Shown here: piece after piece, positions 32,674-42,034 of the stretch
Position numbering within the stretch: the first letter of the stretch is position 1
Layout of the letters: each line of letters starts with the position of its first letter
DNA from: RGIG6307 sp964424345
GTDB lineage: Bacteria > Bacillota > Clostridia > Lachnospirales > Lachnospiraceae
DNA: 61,808 nucleotides
Assembly (NCBI GenBank): GCA_964424345.1
Contig: CAYRIK010000008.1
Location: 1 to 61,808, forward strand
Reading direction: 5' to 3'
Translations under genes and position numbers: made by a program
Notes under the pieces: generated by a model
Seen by the model: only the letters and a program-made list of their open reading frames with translations
Database searches by the model: none
Told to the model about the DNA's origin: nothing

Positions 32674-35535
32674 ATGGAAGAAACAGTAAAGATGCGCCCG
32701 AGAGAATATATTAAAATACGAGGGGCAAATGAAAATAATTTAAAAAATTTGAGTGTGGATATTCCAAGAAATGAATTGGTAGTGTTAACAGGTTTGTCTG
32801 GATCTGGAAAATCTTCTTTGGCATTTGATACTATTTATGCAGAAGGACAGCGTCGCTATATGGAATCGTTATCTTCCTATGCTCGTATGTTTTTAGGACA
32901 GATGGAGAAACCGAATGTAGAAAAAATCGAGGGATTATCTCCAGCTATTTCTATTGACCAGAAATCCACCAACCGAAATCCACGCTCAACAGTTGGAACA
33001 GTAACGGAAATTTATGATTATTTTCGTCTGTTATATGCAAGAATTGGTATTCCACATTGTCCACAGTGCGGCAGAGAAATCAGTAAAATGTCTGTAGACC
33101 AGATGGTAGATCAGGTTATGGCATTAGAAGAAGGAAGCAGAATACAGCTTTTGGCACCTGTTGTGCGCGGTCGAAAGGGACGTCATGAAAAAGTATTAGA
33201 GAGAGCAAGAAAAAGTGGCTATGTACGTGTATTGATAGACGGCAATATGTATGAGCTTACAGAAGATATCTCCTTGGATAAAAATATTAAGCACAATATT
33301 GAAATCGTTGTAGACCGTTTGATTGTAAAAAGCGGAATAGAATCTCGTCTGACGGATTCCATTGAGCATGTACTAAATTTGTCGGAAGGATTATTGTTCG
33401 TTGATGTTATTGGCGGGGAAATGCTTGTATGTTCACAAAATTTTTCATGTCCTGACTGTGGTGTTAGTGTAGGGGAATTAGAACCAAGAAGCTTTTCTTT
33501 TAACAATCCGTTTGGTGCTTGTCCGGATTGTTTTGGACTTGGCTATAAAATGGAATTTGATGTAGATTTAATGATTCCGGATAAGACACTTTCTATTCAT
33601 CAGGGAGCAATTCAGGCAATGGGATGGCAGTCCTCTTGTGAAGCAGGCAGTTTCACATATGCGACTCTTTTAGCACTTGCAAAAGAATATCAGTTTAGTT
33701 TAGATACACCATTTGAAGAATTGAGTGAGGAAGCACAGAGAGTTATTATTTATGGTACAGATGGACATAAAGTAGATGTTTATTATGAAGGACAGCGTGG
33801 AAAAGGGGTATATCCGATTGCGTTCGAAGGATTGATTAAAAATGTAGATCGAAGATATCGTGAAACAGCATCAGAAACGATGAAAGCAGAATATGAAACG
33901 TTTATGCGTATTACGCCATGTACGTTATGTAAAGGACAGCGTCTTAAAAAAGAGGCGTTGGCAGTTACAGTTGGAGGAAAAAATATTGCCGAAGTAACTT
34001 CTATGACCGTTAAGGAATTGTATGAACATGTCAATGAAGTACAGCTTACCAAACAGCAGCAGTTGATTGGGGATCAGATTATGAAAGAAATTCATGCACG
34101 TATTGGTTTCCTTCGTTCTGTAGGTTTGGAGTATTTATCTTTATCAAGAGCAACTGGTACGCTTTCAGGAGGCGAAGCACAGCGTATTCGTCTTGCAACA
34201 CAGATTGGTTCAGGTCTTGTGGGAGTTTGCTATATTTTGGATGAACCAAGTATTGGACTTCATCAAAGAGACAATGATAAATTACTGGCGACATTAAAAA
34301 GACTTCGTGATCTTGGAAACACATTGATTGTTGTAGAACATGATGAAGATACGATGTGGGCAGCAGACCATATTGTAGATATTGGTCCGGGAGCAGGATG
34401 TCATGGTGGAGAAGTAGTTGCACAAGGAACGGCAGAAGAAATTTGCAAGGTTCCGGAATCTATTACAGGACAATATTTAAGCGGTGCAGTTCGTATTCCA
34501 ATTCCTGATAAAAGACGCGAACCAAATGGATGGCTTACTGTAATTGGGGCAAAAGAAAACAATCTGAAAAATATCAATGTGAAAATACCTTTAGGAGTCA
34601 TGACTTGTGTAACAGGTGTGTCAGGTTCCGGAAAATCTTCGCTTGTAAATGAGATTGTATATAAAACACTTGCAAAGAAGTTAAATCGAGCAAGAACGAT
34701 TCCTGGAAAACACAAAGAAATTAAAGGTATAGAACAACTGGATAAGGTAATCAACATTGATCAGTCTCCAATCGGACGTACGCCACGTTCTAATCCAGCA
34801 ACATATACAGGTGTTTTTGATCAGATTAGAGATTTGTTTGCAGCAACTGCAGATGCCAAAGCAAAGGGCTACAAAAAGGGACGTTTTAGTTTTAATGTAA
34901 AAGGTGGACGATGTGAAGCCTGCAGTGGAGACGGCATTATTAAAATAGAAATGCATTTCCTGCCAGATGTATATGTACCTTGCGAAGTTTGTGGAGGAAA
35001 ACGTTACAATAGAGAAACGTTAGAAGTTAAATATAAAGGAAAAAGTATTTTTGATGTATTAGACATGACTGTAGAAGAAGCAGTGTCATTTTTTGCATCT
35101 GTTCCTTCTATTCAGCGAAAGATACAAACACTCTATGATGTAGGACTTTCTTATGTCAAATTAGGACAGCCTTCTACAGAATTGTCAGGAGGCGAAGCAC
35201 AGCGAGTCAAATTAGCGACAGAGCTTTCTAAACGAGGTACGGGCAGAACGATTTATATTTTGGATGAACCGACAACAGGACTACATTTTGCAGATGTGCA
35301 TAAGCTGACAGAGATTTTGCAAAGACTCGCAGATGGCGGGAATACCGTCGTTGTGATTGAGCATAATCTTGATTTGATAAAGACAGCAGATTATATTATT
35401 GATATCGGTCCGGAAGGCGGAGATGGAGGCGGAACAATCGTGGCAGCTGGTACGCCTGAAGAAGTGAGTGAAGTTTCAGAGTCATATACAGGTCAGTATA
35501 TTAAGAAAATGATAAAGAAAGCACAAGAAAAGTGA
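32674..35535 (+). CDS. uvrA: UvrABC system protein A
   Basis: A 953-residue ABC-type ATPase that finds DNA lesions with UvrB. Two P-loops (GLSGSGKSS near residue 32; GVSGSGKSS near residue 650), two ABC signatures (LSGGEAQRIRLA and LSGGEAQRVKLA) and the zinc modules (CPDCGVSVGELEPRS...CPDCFGLG and CEACSGDGIIKIEMHFLPDV, then CEVCGGKRY) are all present. Length is standard. I chose the ATG at 32674 (GGGGAGAATAAT in front); the earlier ATG at 32635 adds 13 unconserved residues. No strong terminator is visible after the stop. Confidence 0.97.
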   Translation: MEETVKMRPREYIKIRGANENNLKNLSVDIPRNELVVLTGLSGSGKSSLAFDTIYAEGQRRYMESLSSYARMFLGQMEKPNVEKIEGLSPAISIDQKSTNRNPRSTVGTVTEIYDYFRLLYARIGIPHCPQCGREISKMSVDQMVDQVMALEEGSRIQLLAPVVRGRKGRHEKVLERARKSGYVRVLIDGNMYELTEDISLDKNIKHNIEIVVDRLIVKSGIESRLTDSIEHVLNLSEGLLFVDVIGGEMLVCSQNFSCPDCGVSVGELEPRSFSFNNPFGACPDCFGLGYKMEFDVDLMIPDKTLSIHQGAIQAMGWQSSCEAGSFTYATLLALAKEYQFSLDTPFEELSEEAQRVIIYGTDGHKVDVYYEGQRGKGVYPIAFEGLIKNVDRRYRETASETMKAEYETFMRITPCTLCKGQRLKKEALAVTVGGKNIAEVTSMTVKELYEHVNEVQLTKQQQLIGDQIMKEIHARIGFLRSVGLEYLSLSRATGTLSGGEAQRIRLATQIGSGLVGVCYILDEPSIGLHQRDNDKLLATLKRLRDLGNTLIVVEHDEDTMWAADHIVDIGPGAGCHGGEVVAQGTAEEICKVPESITGQYLSGAVRIPIPDKRREPNGWLTVIGAKENNLKNINVKIPLGVMTCVTGVSGSGKSSLVNEIVYKTLAKKLNRARTIPGKHKEIKGIEQLDKVINIDQSPIGRTPRSNPATYTGVFDQIRDLFAATADAKAKGYKKGRFSFNVKGGRCEACSGDGIIKIEMHFLPDVYVPCEVCGGKRYNRETLEVKYKGKSIFDVLDMTVEEAVSFFASVPSIQRKIQTLYDVGLSYVKLGQPSTELSGGEAQRVKLATELSKRGTGRTIYILDEPTTGLHFADVHKLTEILQRLADGGNTVVVIEHNLDLIKTADYIIDIGPEGGDGGGTIVAAGTPEEVSEVSESYTGQYIKKMIKKAQEK

Positions 35536-35564
35536 AATTTTTCTTAAATCGACTGCTTTCGCTC

Positions 35565-35593
35565 TTGCACTAATTAACAATCTGCTTTATGAT
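35565..35593 (+). promoter_or_regulatory. Promoter of the mreB-like gene
   Basis: TTGCAC (35565-35570), 17-base spacer and TATGAT (35588-35593), ending 72 bases before the ATG. Confidence 0.7.
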
Positions 35594-35665
35594 ATTTTCA
35601 GAGTATTGTTATCTGATACAGATGTAGTTATATATAGTAGGAAAGCAGAAAGAGGGTAGGTATTT

Positions 35666-36664
35666 ATGGCACAGTATACAGACATAGGAATTGATTTAGG
35701 AACAGCCAGTATTTTAGTATATATTCGTGGAAAAGGTGTTGTATTAAAAGAGCCAAGTGTAGTAGCGTTTGATAGAGATACAAATAAGATTAAAGCAATC
35801 GGTGAAAATGCACGTTTGATGCTTGGACGTACACCAGGTAATATCGTAGCAGTAAGACCTTTAAGACAGGGTGTAATTTCTGATTATAAAGTAACAGAGC
35901 GTATGATGAAGTACTTTATTCAGAAAGCTATGGGCAAGAGAATGTTCCGTAAACCTCGTGTTGCAGTATGTGTACCAAGTGGGGTTACAGAAGTAGAAAA
36001 AAAGGCAGTAGAAGATGCTACTTACGAAGCAGGTGCTAGAGAAGTATCTATTATCGAAGAACCAATCGCAGCAGCAATCGGTGCTGGTATCGATATTTCC
36101 CGTCCATGCGGTAATATGATCGTAGATATTGGTGGTGGTACATCTGATATCGCAGTTATCTCTCTTGGTGGTACTGTAGTAAGTGCTTCTATCAAAGTTG
36201 CAGGTGATGATTTTGATGAAGCAATCGTACGTTGGATGCGTAAGAAACACAATCTTTTAGTAGGTGAAAGAACTGCTGAAGATTTAAAGATTAAGATTGG
36301 TACTGTTTATGATGTAGAAGAAGAAACATTCCAAGATGTAAGAGGACGAGACCTTGTTACTGGTCTTCCAAAGACAATTACTGTTTCTTCCAAAGAAACA
36401 GAAGAAGCGTTGCGTGAACCAGTAAACCAGATTGTTGAGACAATTCACAGTGTACTGGAAAAAACACCTCCAGAACTTGCAGCAGATATTGCAGACAGAG
36501 GCATTGTATTGACAGGAGGCGGCAGCCTGTTACGTGGTCTGGAAGAGTTGATTCACTCTAGAACAGGAATAAACACAATCACAGCAGAAGATCCTATGAC
36601 AGCAGTAGCAGTTGGTACTGGTAAGTATGTAGAATTTTTAGCTGGTGACAGAGACAAAGAATAA
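35666..36664 (+). CDS. mreB: MreB-family actin homologue
   Basis: A 332-residue bacterial actin that forms membrane-associated filaments and directs lateral cell-wall synthesis. Blocks are IGIDLGTASILVYIRGKGVVL (phosphate 1), NMIVDIGGGTSDIAVISLGG (phosphate 2), IIEEPIAAAIGAG and GIVLTGGGSLLRGLEELI (adenosine region). There are no mreC, mreD or rodA genes beside it, so it resembles the extra paralogues Mbl or MreBH that stand alone. The ATG has GAGGGTAGGTATTT upstream. Its own promoter and terminator show that it is monocistronic. Confidence 0.92.
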   Translation: MAQYTDIGIDLGTASILVYIRGKGVVLKEPSVVAFDRDTNKIKAIGENARLMLGRTPGNIVAVRPLRQGVISDYKVTERMMKYFIQKAMGKRMFRKPRVAVCVPSGVTEVEKKAVEDATYEAGAREVSIIEEPIAAAIGAGIDISRPCGNMIVDIGGGTSDIAVISLGGTVVSASIKVAGDDFDEAIVRWMRKKHNLLVGERTAEDLKIKIGTVYDVEEETFQDVRGRDLVTGLPKTITVSSKETEEALREPVNQIVETIHSVLEKTPPELAADIADRGIVLTGGGSLLRGLEELIHSRTGINTITAEDPMTAVAVGTGKYVEFLAGDRDKE

Positions 36665-36675
36665 TAAAAGGATAG

Positions 36676-36713
36676 GCTGTCGTAAAGTATATACTTTAAC
36701 GGCAGCTTTTTTA
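36676..36713 (+). terminator. Terminator of the mreB-like gene
   Basis: Stem GCTGTCGTAAAGTAT and ATACTTTAACGGCAGC (one bulge) followed by TTTTTTA. Confidence 0.85.
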
Positions 36714-36819
36714 TATGTACTAGGAAATGGAATTGTCCACTTTGTTCTATTCTGAAGATATATAGGAATGGTTTTAAGATAAGAAGCAGAGAAAATTGCT
36801 TCAGTTGGTGGTTGGAAAG

Positions 36820-39051
36820 ATGGATATTATCAAGGGATATGTAGAACATATCGTTTATCAAAATGAAAATGGATATACAGTCTTTGAAATGGTAAGCGAA
36901 GGAGACGAGATTACTTGTGTCGGTATATTAAAAGGGCTGACAGTAGGAGAGACGATTGAAGCACAAGGGGATGAAACGATACATCCTGTATATGGTTCTC
37001 AATTTAAAATAAGTTCCTATAAAGTAATTCCTCCAGAAGATGCAGAAAGCATGAGAAGGTATTTGGCGAGTGGTGCAATCAAAGGTATTGGAGCAGCGAT
37101 GGCAGAACGTATCATAAAACGTTTTGGAAACGATACGTTTCGTATTATGGAAGAAGAACCAGAGCGCTTAGTTGAAATCAAAGGCATTAGTGAACGTATT
37201 GCAAGGGAAATCAGTGCCCAGATGGAAGAGAAAAGAGAACTTCGTTCTGCATTGGTGTATTTACAGCAATTTGGAATCAGCAATACGTTGGCAGTAAAAA
37301 TTTATGAGACTTACCAAGAACGTGTATATCAAGTAATGCAGACAAATCCGTACAGTCTAGCAGAAGATATTTCGGGCGTTGGATTTAAAATGGCAGATGA
37401 GATTGCAAGCAAAATAGGAATTCATGCAGATTCTGATTATCGTATCAGCAGTGGTGTGCTGTATGTGTTGATGCAGGCAATGCAGGAAGGTCATATATAT
37501 CTTCCAATGGATATTTTACTGGAACGAAGTTACCAGCTTTTGGGAGTAGAGAAAGCTGCAATAGAAACGATGTTGTCTAATATGATGATAGACAAAAAGA
37601 TTGTAATCAAGCAAATAGAAGACAAAGTAATGGTATATGCATTCCGTTATTATTACATGGAATTAAATTGTGCAAATATGTTACATGAGTTGAATACTGC
37701 AATAGAAATCGTTACGCCATCTAAAGAAAAAAAGCTGTCCAGAGAAATTAAAGCACTGGCAGATAAATCAGGGATTGTATTAGATGAGTTACAGATTAAG
37801 GCAGTATTAGAAAGTGTAAAAAATGGGTTGTTTATTTTGTCTGGCGGACCTGGTACTGGAAAAACAACTACAATCAATATGATTATTAAATATTTTGAAC
37901 AGCAGGGCATGGATATCTTGCTTGGAGCACCAACAGGACGTGCAGCAAAACGAATGACGGAGGCAACTGGTTATGAAGCAAGAACGATTCATCGTATGTT
38001 GGAATTGAATGGAGAACTGGATGAAGACAGAAGGGGAGCACGTTTTGAACGAAATGCAGAAAATCCACTAGAAGCAGATGTCATTATTATAGATGAAATG
38101 TCTATGGTAGACCTTATGTTGTTTCATTCCTTACTGCAAGCTGTACCAAGTGGTACACGATTGATTTTAGTTGGTGACGTGGATCAGCTTCCAAGTGTTG
38201 GACCAGGGCAGATTTTGCGTGACCTTATGATAAGTCAGTGTTTTCCAATGGTTGTGTTAAATCGAATTTTCAGACAGGCTGCAGAAAGTGATATTATCGT
38301 AAATGCACATCTGATCAACAAAGGAGAGCAAATTTCTTTGGATAATAAAAGCAAAGACTTTTTCTTTTTAGAAAGAAATGATGTGAATGTAATATGTAAG
38401 CACATGATACAGTTAATTAGAGAAAAACTTCCCAAATATGTGCAGGCAGACAGCATGGATATTCAGGTGCTTACTCCTATGAGAAAGGGTGTACTCGGTG
38501 TAGAGCAGTTAAATCAAATATTACAGCAATACTTAAATCCACCTGACGAGAGAAAAAGAGAGCATTTGGCTGGAAGTACAATCTTTCGTGAAGGCGATAA
38601 GGTTATGCAAATCCGTAACAACTATCAGTTGGAATGGGAAATAGTAAGCAAATATAATATTACGATTGATAAAGGTATTGGTGTTTTCAACGGAGATGTG
38701 GGACGCATTTTGGAAATTCGTACACAGGCAGAGCAGATTGTAGTTGAGTTTGAAGAAGGCAGACGTGTGACGTATCCGTTTAATGGATTAGAAGAATTAG
38801 AACTGGCATATGCAATCACGATACATAAATCACAAGGAAGTGAGTATCCGGCAGTGATTATGCCATTGTTGACAGGACCACGCATGCTTTTTAATCGTAA
38901 TCTTTTATATACAGGAGTAACAAGAGCTAAAAGCTGCGTTACAATACTTGGAAGCAAAGAAACACTACAGGATATGATTGCAAATACGAGTCAGCATCAT
39001 AGATATACATCATTGCATTTAAGAATTATGGAGTGTGCAATCAAATCATAA
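36820..39051 (+). CDS. recD2: ATP-dependent helicase RecD2
   Basis: A 743-residue superfamily 1B 5'-3' DNA helicase. An N-terminal OB-like region and helix-hairpin-helix segments (LVEIKGISERIAREI; SLAEDISGVGFKMADEIA) precede the helicase core. Walker A is GGPGTGKTTTINMII, Walker B VIIIDEMSMVDL, motif III LVGDVDQLPSVGPGQIL, and the UvrD-like C-terminal motif YAITIHKSQGSEYPAVIMPL is present. RecD2 acts in replication-fork and mismatch repair, not in RecBCD. The ATG at 36820 has GGTTGGAAAG in front. Its end overlaps the first bases of the frame that precedes comF. Confidence 0.93.
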   Translation: MDIIKGYVEHIVYQNENGYTVFEMVSEGDEITCVGILKGLTVGETIEAQGDETIHPVYGSQFKISSYKVIPPEDAESMRRYLASGAIKGIGAAMAERIIKRFGNDTFRIMEEEPERLVEIKGISERIAREISAQMEEKRELRSALVYLQQFGISNTLAVKIYETYQERVYQVMQTNPYSLAEDISGVGFKMADEIASKIGIHADSDYRISSGVLYVLMQAMQEGHIYLPMDILLERSYQLLGVEKAAIETMLSNMMIDKKIVIKQIEDKVMVYAFRYYYMELNCANMLHELNTAIEIVTPSKEKKLSREIKALADKSGIVLDELQIKAVLESVKNGLFILSGGPGTGKTTTINMIIKYFEQQGMDILLGAPTGRAAKRMTEATGYEARTIHRMLELNGELDEDRRGARFERNAENPLEADVIIIDEMSMVDLMLFHSLLQAVPSGTRLILVGDVDQLPSVGPGQILRDLMISQCFPMVVLNRIFRQAAESDIIVNAHLINKGEQISLDNKSKDFFFLERNDVNVICKHMIQLIREKLPKYVQADSMDIQVLTPMRKGVLGVEQLNQILQQYLNPPDERKREHLAGSTIFREGDKVMQIRNNYQLEWEIVSKYNITIDKGIGVFNGDVGRILEIRTQAEQIVVEFEEGRRVTYPFNGLEELELAYAITIHKSQGSEYPAVIMPLLTGPRMLFNRNLLYTGVTRAKSCVTILGSKETLQDMIANTSQHHRYTSLHLRIMECAIKS

Positions 39052-39079
39052 TCTACGCACTTGGAGAGTGGGAGGGGTT

Positions 39080-39781
39080 ATGTCAAATGTTATTACTGAA
39101 TTATTATTTCCAAGAAGATGTCCTGTTTGTGATCAGATTGTATCACCGTTTGGTGCGTTATGTTGTTCCAAATGTATAGGAAAATTTCAATATATTGGAG
39201 CAGATTATTGCATGAAGTGCGGGAAAGGATTATCTTCTTCAGAAAAAGAATTTTGCAGGGACTGCAAAAAGCGTCCTCATGCGTTTGAGAGAGGACGCTC
39301 TTTGTATCGTTATGAAAGTGTGGCAGGAGCATTGTTTCGCTTTAAGTATAAGGAAAGACAAGAATATGCAGATTTTTGGGGCGAAGAATTGTATGAATAT
39401 TTAGGAAATGATATTGCTTCTATGCAGGCACAAGCAATCGTTCCAGTTCCTCTGCACAAAAGCCGTTATAAAATACGTGGGTATAATCAGGCGGGTGTGC
39501 TTGCACAGGCACTTGGGAAAAAGTGTGACATAGAAGTGATGGAGCATTTGGTGATACGAGTAAAGAAAACTGTACCACAAAAACAATTAAATTATGCAGA
39601 ACGCCAAAATAATTTGAAAAAGGCTTTTAAATTATGTGCAAATGATGTAAAATTAAAAAGAATGATAATTATAGATGACATCTATACAACAGGCAGTACC
39701 GTGGATGCAGTAGCGGAAACATTGCTTGAGGGCGGAGTAGAGCATATATTTGTCATAACGCTTGCCGCCGGGATGGAATGA
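39080..39781 (+). CDS. comF: ComF family protein (phosphoribosyltransferase fold)
   Basis: A 233-residue protein with two N-terminal zinc-ribbon clusters (CPVCDQIVSPFGALCCSKC and CMKCGKGLSSSEKEFCRDC) and a PRTase domain. The PRPP-binding loop is IIIDDIYTTGST. ComF supports natural transformation by helping DNA across the membrane in Bacillus and Haemophilus; in many Clostridia it is a conserved accessory gene. The ATG at 39080 follows GGGAGGGGTT and lies 28 bases after the recD2 stop; the frame starting at 39035 is longer but unsupported. It is part of the recD2-to-HPr gene string. Confidence 0.9.
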   Translation: MSNVITELLFPRRCPVCDQIVSPFGALCCSKCIGKFQYIGADYCMKCGKGLSSSEKEFCRDCKKRPHAFERGRSLYRYESVAGALFRFKYKERQEYADFWGEELYEYLGNDIASMQAQAIVPVPLHKSRYKIRGYNQAGVLAQALGKKCDIEVMEHLVIRVKKTVPQKQLNYAERQNNLKKAFKLCANDVKLKRMIIIDDIYTTGSTVDAVAETLLEGGVEHIFVITLAAGME

Positions 39782-39792
39782 GGAATGACAAC

Positions 39793-40188
39793 ATGATTAA
39801 CGAAGAACGTACAAAAATGATGACTAGGCTTGCGTTATATGAGTCTGGTGATGGTAAAAAACAATTGCAAATTACAAAATATTTTTCAGGAGACTACGTG
39901 GGTGCACAGATGATCGTTTCATTTTTATGCGGTACGTTAGCGTTTGTGATTATATGTGTTTTGTGGGCTATATATAATATTGAAGATTTAATGCTTGATA
40001 TATTCAGCATGGACATTTTGAATTTTGCCAGAAACATTTTGATAACATATATCGTGTATATTGCAGCATATCTTGCAGTGTGCTATTCCTATTTAAGTTA
40101 TAAGTACAGTACATATAAAAAGCGGGTGCAGGGGTATTTGCTTCAATTAAAAGAATTATACAGACATTATGTAAATACAGGAAATTAG
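39793..40188 (+). CDS. Small two-helix membrane protein of unknown function
   Basis: A 131-residue protein. A short charged N-terminus (MINEERTKMMTRLALYESGDG) precedes two membrane helices (about residues 38-60 and 82-103). A basic, Tyr/Leu-rich tail (SYKYSTYKKRVQGYLLQLKELYR) follows. I do not recognise a family. The start is taken at 39793 because GAGGAATGACAAC precedes it; an in-frame ATG at 39778 overlaps the comF stop and is the alternative. It sits between comF and the polytopic membrane gene and is probably co-transcribed. Confidence 0.7.
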   Translation: MINEERTKMMTRLALYESGDGKKQLQITKYFSGDYVGAQMIVSFLCGTLAFVIICVLWAIYNIEDLMLDIFSMDILNFARNILITYIVYIAAYLAVCYSYLSYKYSTYKKRVQGYLLQLKELYRHYVNTGN

Positions 40189-40203
40189 GTATAAGAGGTG
40201 TTT

Positions 40204-41151
40204 ATGGCAACGTTATTAACAATTAAAGAAAAAATGAAACTTGTATATGCAGAGTATTCTAAAATTATAATGCCAATCATAAAAGCTTTGATTGCATTTT
40301 TGATGTTATTGGCAATTAATGATAAGATTGGTTACAATAAGAGTATCAGCAGTATTATTGCAGTAGCAGGTCTGACCGCACTTTGTGCATTTACTCCACG
40401 CATGATTACTGTTTTGATAGGATGTGTTGTTGTACTTGTGCATTTGTCTGCACTTTCTTTTGAAGTGGCATTGGTTACACTTGCTATCTTTTTGGTCATG
40501 GTATTGTTATATACACGTTTTTGTGGAAAAGAAGTGTTGCTTTTAGTTTTAGTTCCGCTTAGTTTTTATTTTAAGATACCATATGTGGCACCACTTGTGA
40601 CGGGAATTTTATGTGTTCCATCTGCAGCATTGACATTAGGTTGTGGTATTATCATTCATTATTACATAGATTATATTGCAGTCAATGCGATTACGATTCA
40701 AGGAATGGCTGCATCTGCGAGTGTAGAAAAAGTTCGATTGGTATTAGATGGACTTATTCAGAATGAAGCAATGATTTTGACTTTAGTAAGTTTCGTAGTT
40801 GCCACATTTGTAGTATATATTTTACGAAGACAGTCTATAGATCATGCTTGGAGCATGGCAATCTTTTCAGGTGCAATGACAAATGTAATACTGAATTTTA
40901 TGGGAATGTTGATTTTAGATCATGGTCCAAGTATTTTTGGCCTTTTAGTAGGTACAATCATTGCGATTCCAATTGCAGTAGTTGCAGCGTTTTTCTTTAT
41001 CGGTGTAGATTACAGCCGAACAGAAAAAGTACAGTTTGAAGATGAAGATTATTATTACTATGTAAAAGCAGTACCGAAGATGAAAATTCAGGCACCATCT
41101 AAGACTGTAAAGAGAATCAATACACAAAAGTACCGTACACATCATAAATAA
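40204..41151 (+). CDS. Polytopic membrane protein of unknown function next to cdaA
   Basis: A 315-residue integral membrane protein with about eight to nine hydrophobic helices spread over residues 20-265 and a basic, Lys/Thr-rich cytoplasmic tail (PSKTVKRINTQKYRTHHK). No catalytic or known transporter motif is seen. The ATG at 40204 follows AAGAGGTGTTT; GTG at 40198 is the earlier alternative. The gene ends 12 bases before cdaA, with a clear GAGAGAGAAAAG between them. Its fixed place in front of the c-di-AMP synthase suggests a related envelope role, but that is inference. Confidence 0.75.
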   Translation: MATLLTIKEKMKLVYAEYSKIIMPIIKALIAFLMLLAINDKIGYNKSISSIIAVAGLTALCAFTPRMITVLIGCVVVLVHLSALSFEVALVTLAIFLVMVLLYTRFCGKEVLLLVLVPLSFYFKIPYVAPLVTGILCVPSAALTLGCGIIIHYYIDYIAVNAITIQGMAASASVEKVRLVLDGLIQNEAMILTLVSFVVATFVVYILRRQSIDHAWSMAIFSGAMTNVILNFMGMLILDHGPSIFGLLVGTIIAIPIAVVAAFFFIGVDYSRTEKVQFEDEDYYYYVKAVPKMKIQAPSKTVKRINTQKYRTHHK

Positions 41152-41163
41152 GAGAGAGAAAAG

Positions 41164-42033
41164 ATGGAACGATTGTTATTTTTTAAAGACTTTTTCCAAA
41201 ATATGATGCAGAATTTTAATTTCAGAGTAGTAGATGTGTTTGAAATTCTCATTCTATCTTTCTTGATTTATTATGTTCTGCTGTGGGTGAAGAAGACGCG
41301 TGCATGGGTATTATTTAAAGGTATGGCAGTCATTCTTGTATTTTTGTTGATTGCATATTTGACAGAAATGTATACCATTTTATGGATTGCCAAAAATATA
41401 TTCAGCGTGGCTATTACGGCAATTGTGATCATATTGCAGCCAGAACTTAGAAAAGCATTAGAAGAGTTAGGAAAAAGCGAATTTTTTAAGAAACTGAAAC
41501 TTGTAGAAAGAAAAGAAGAAACTGGACGTTTCAGTGATAAGACAGTACAGGGCATATTAGGAGCCTGTACAATTATGAGCAAAGCAAAAACTGGAGCTTT
41601 GATCGTATTAGAAAGAGAACAAGTATTAAAAGAGTATGCAGCGACTGGAATCATGATAGATGCTATTGTTAGCAGTCAGCTTTTAGTCAACATTTTTGAG
41701 CATAATACACCATTACATGACGGTGCTGTTGTAATCAAAGGAGACCGTGTGGTTGCAGCTACTTGTTATTTGCCATTGTCTGATAATAGAGCAGTTAGCA
41801 AAGAACTTGGAACAAGACATAGAGCAGCATTAGGAGCTTCTGAAAATACGGATGCATTGATTGTTATCGTATCTGAAGAAACTGGTGCAATCAGCGTAGC
41901 AGAAGATGGTAAATTATATCGTCATCTTGGCATCAATGAGCTTCAGGAGCATTTGGTGCGTTTTCAAGGGAAACATACAGACGAAGAAAAGACGAAAAAG
42001 AAGATTTTAAATAAGTGGAAGGGCACAAAATAA
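41164..42033 (+). CDS. cdaA: Diadenylate cyclase CdaA
   Basis: A 289-residue membrane-bound enzyme that makes cyclic di-AMP from two ATP. Three N-terminal membrane helices (about residues 20-95) and the DAC (DisA_N) domain are present. The active-site motifs are HDGAVVIKG (Asp-Gly-Ala near residue 186) and GTRHRAALG (Arg-His-Arg near residue 220). c-di-AMP regulates potassium transport and osmolyte balance in Firmicutes; the RCK_C antiporter encoded at 20474 is a possible target. It is followed one base later by cdaR, as in most Firmicutes (the third member, glmM, is not seen here). Confidence 0.96.
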   Translation: MERLLFFKDFFQNMMQNFNFRVVDVFEILILSFLIYYVLLWVKKTRAWVLFKGMAVILVFLLIAYLTEMYTILWIAKNIFSVAITAIVIILQPELRKALEELGKSEFFKKLKLVERKEETGRFSDKTVQGILGACTIMSKAKTGALIVLEREQVLKEYAATGIMIDAIVSSQLLVNIFEHNTPLHDGAVVIKGDRVVAATCYLPLSDNRAVSKELGTRHRAALGASENTDALIVIVSEETGAISVAEDGKLYRHLGINELQEHLVRFQGKHTDEEKTKKKILNKWKGTK

Positions 42034-42034
42034 T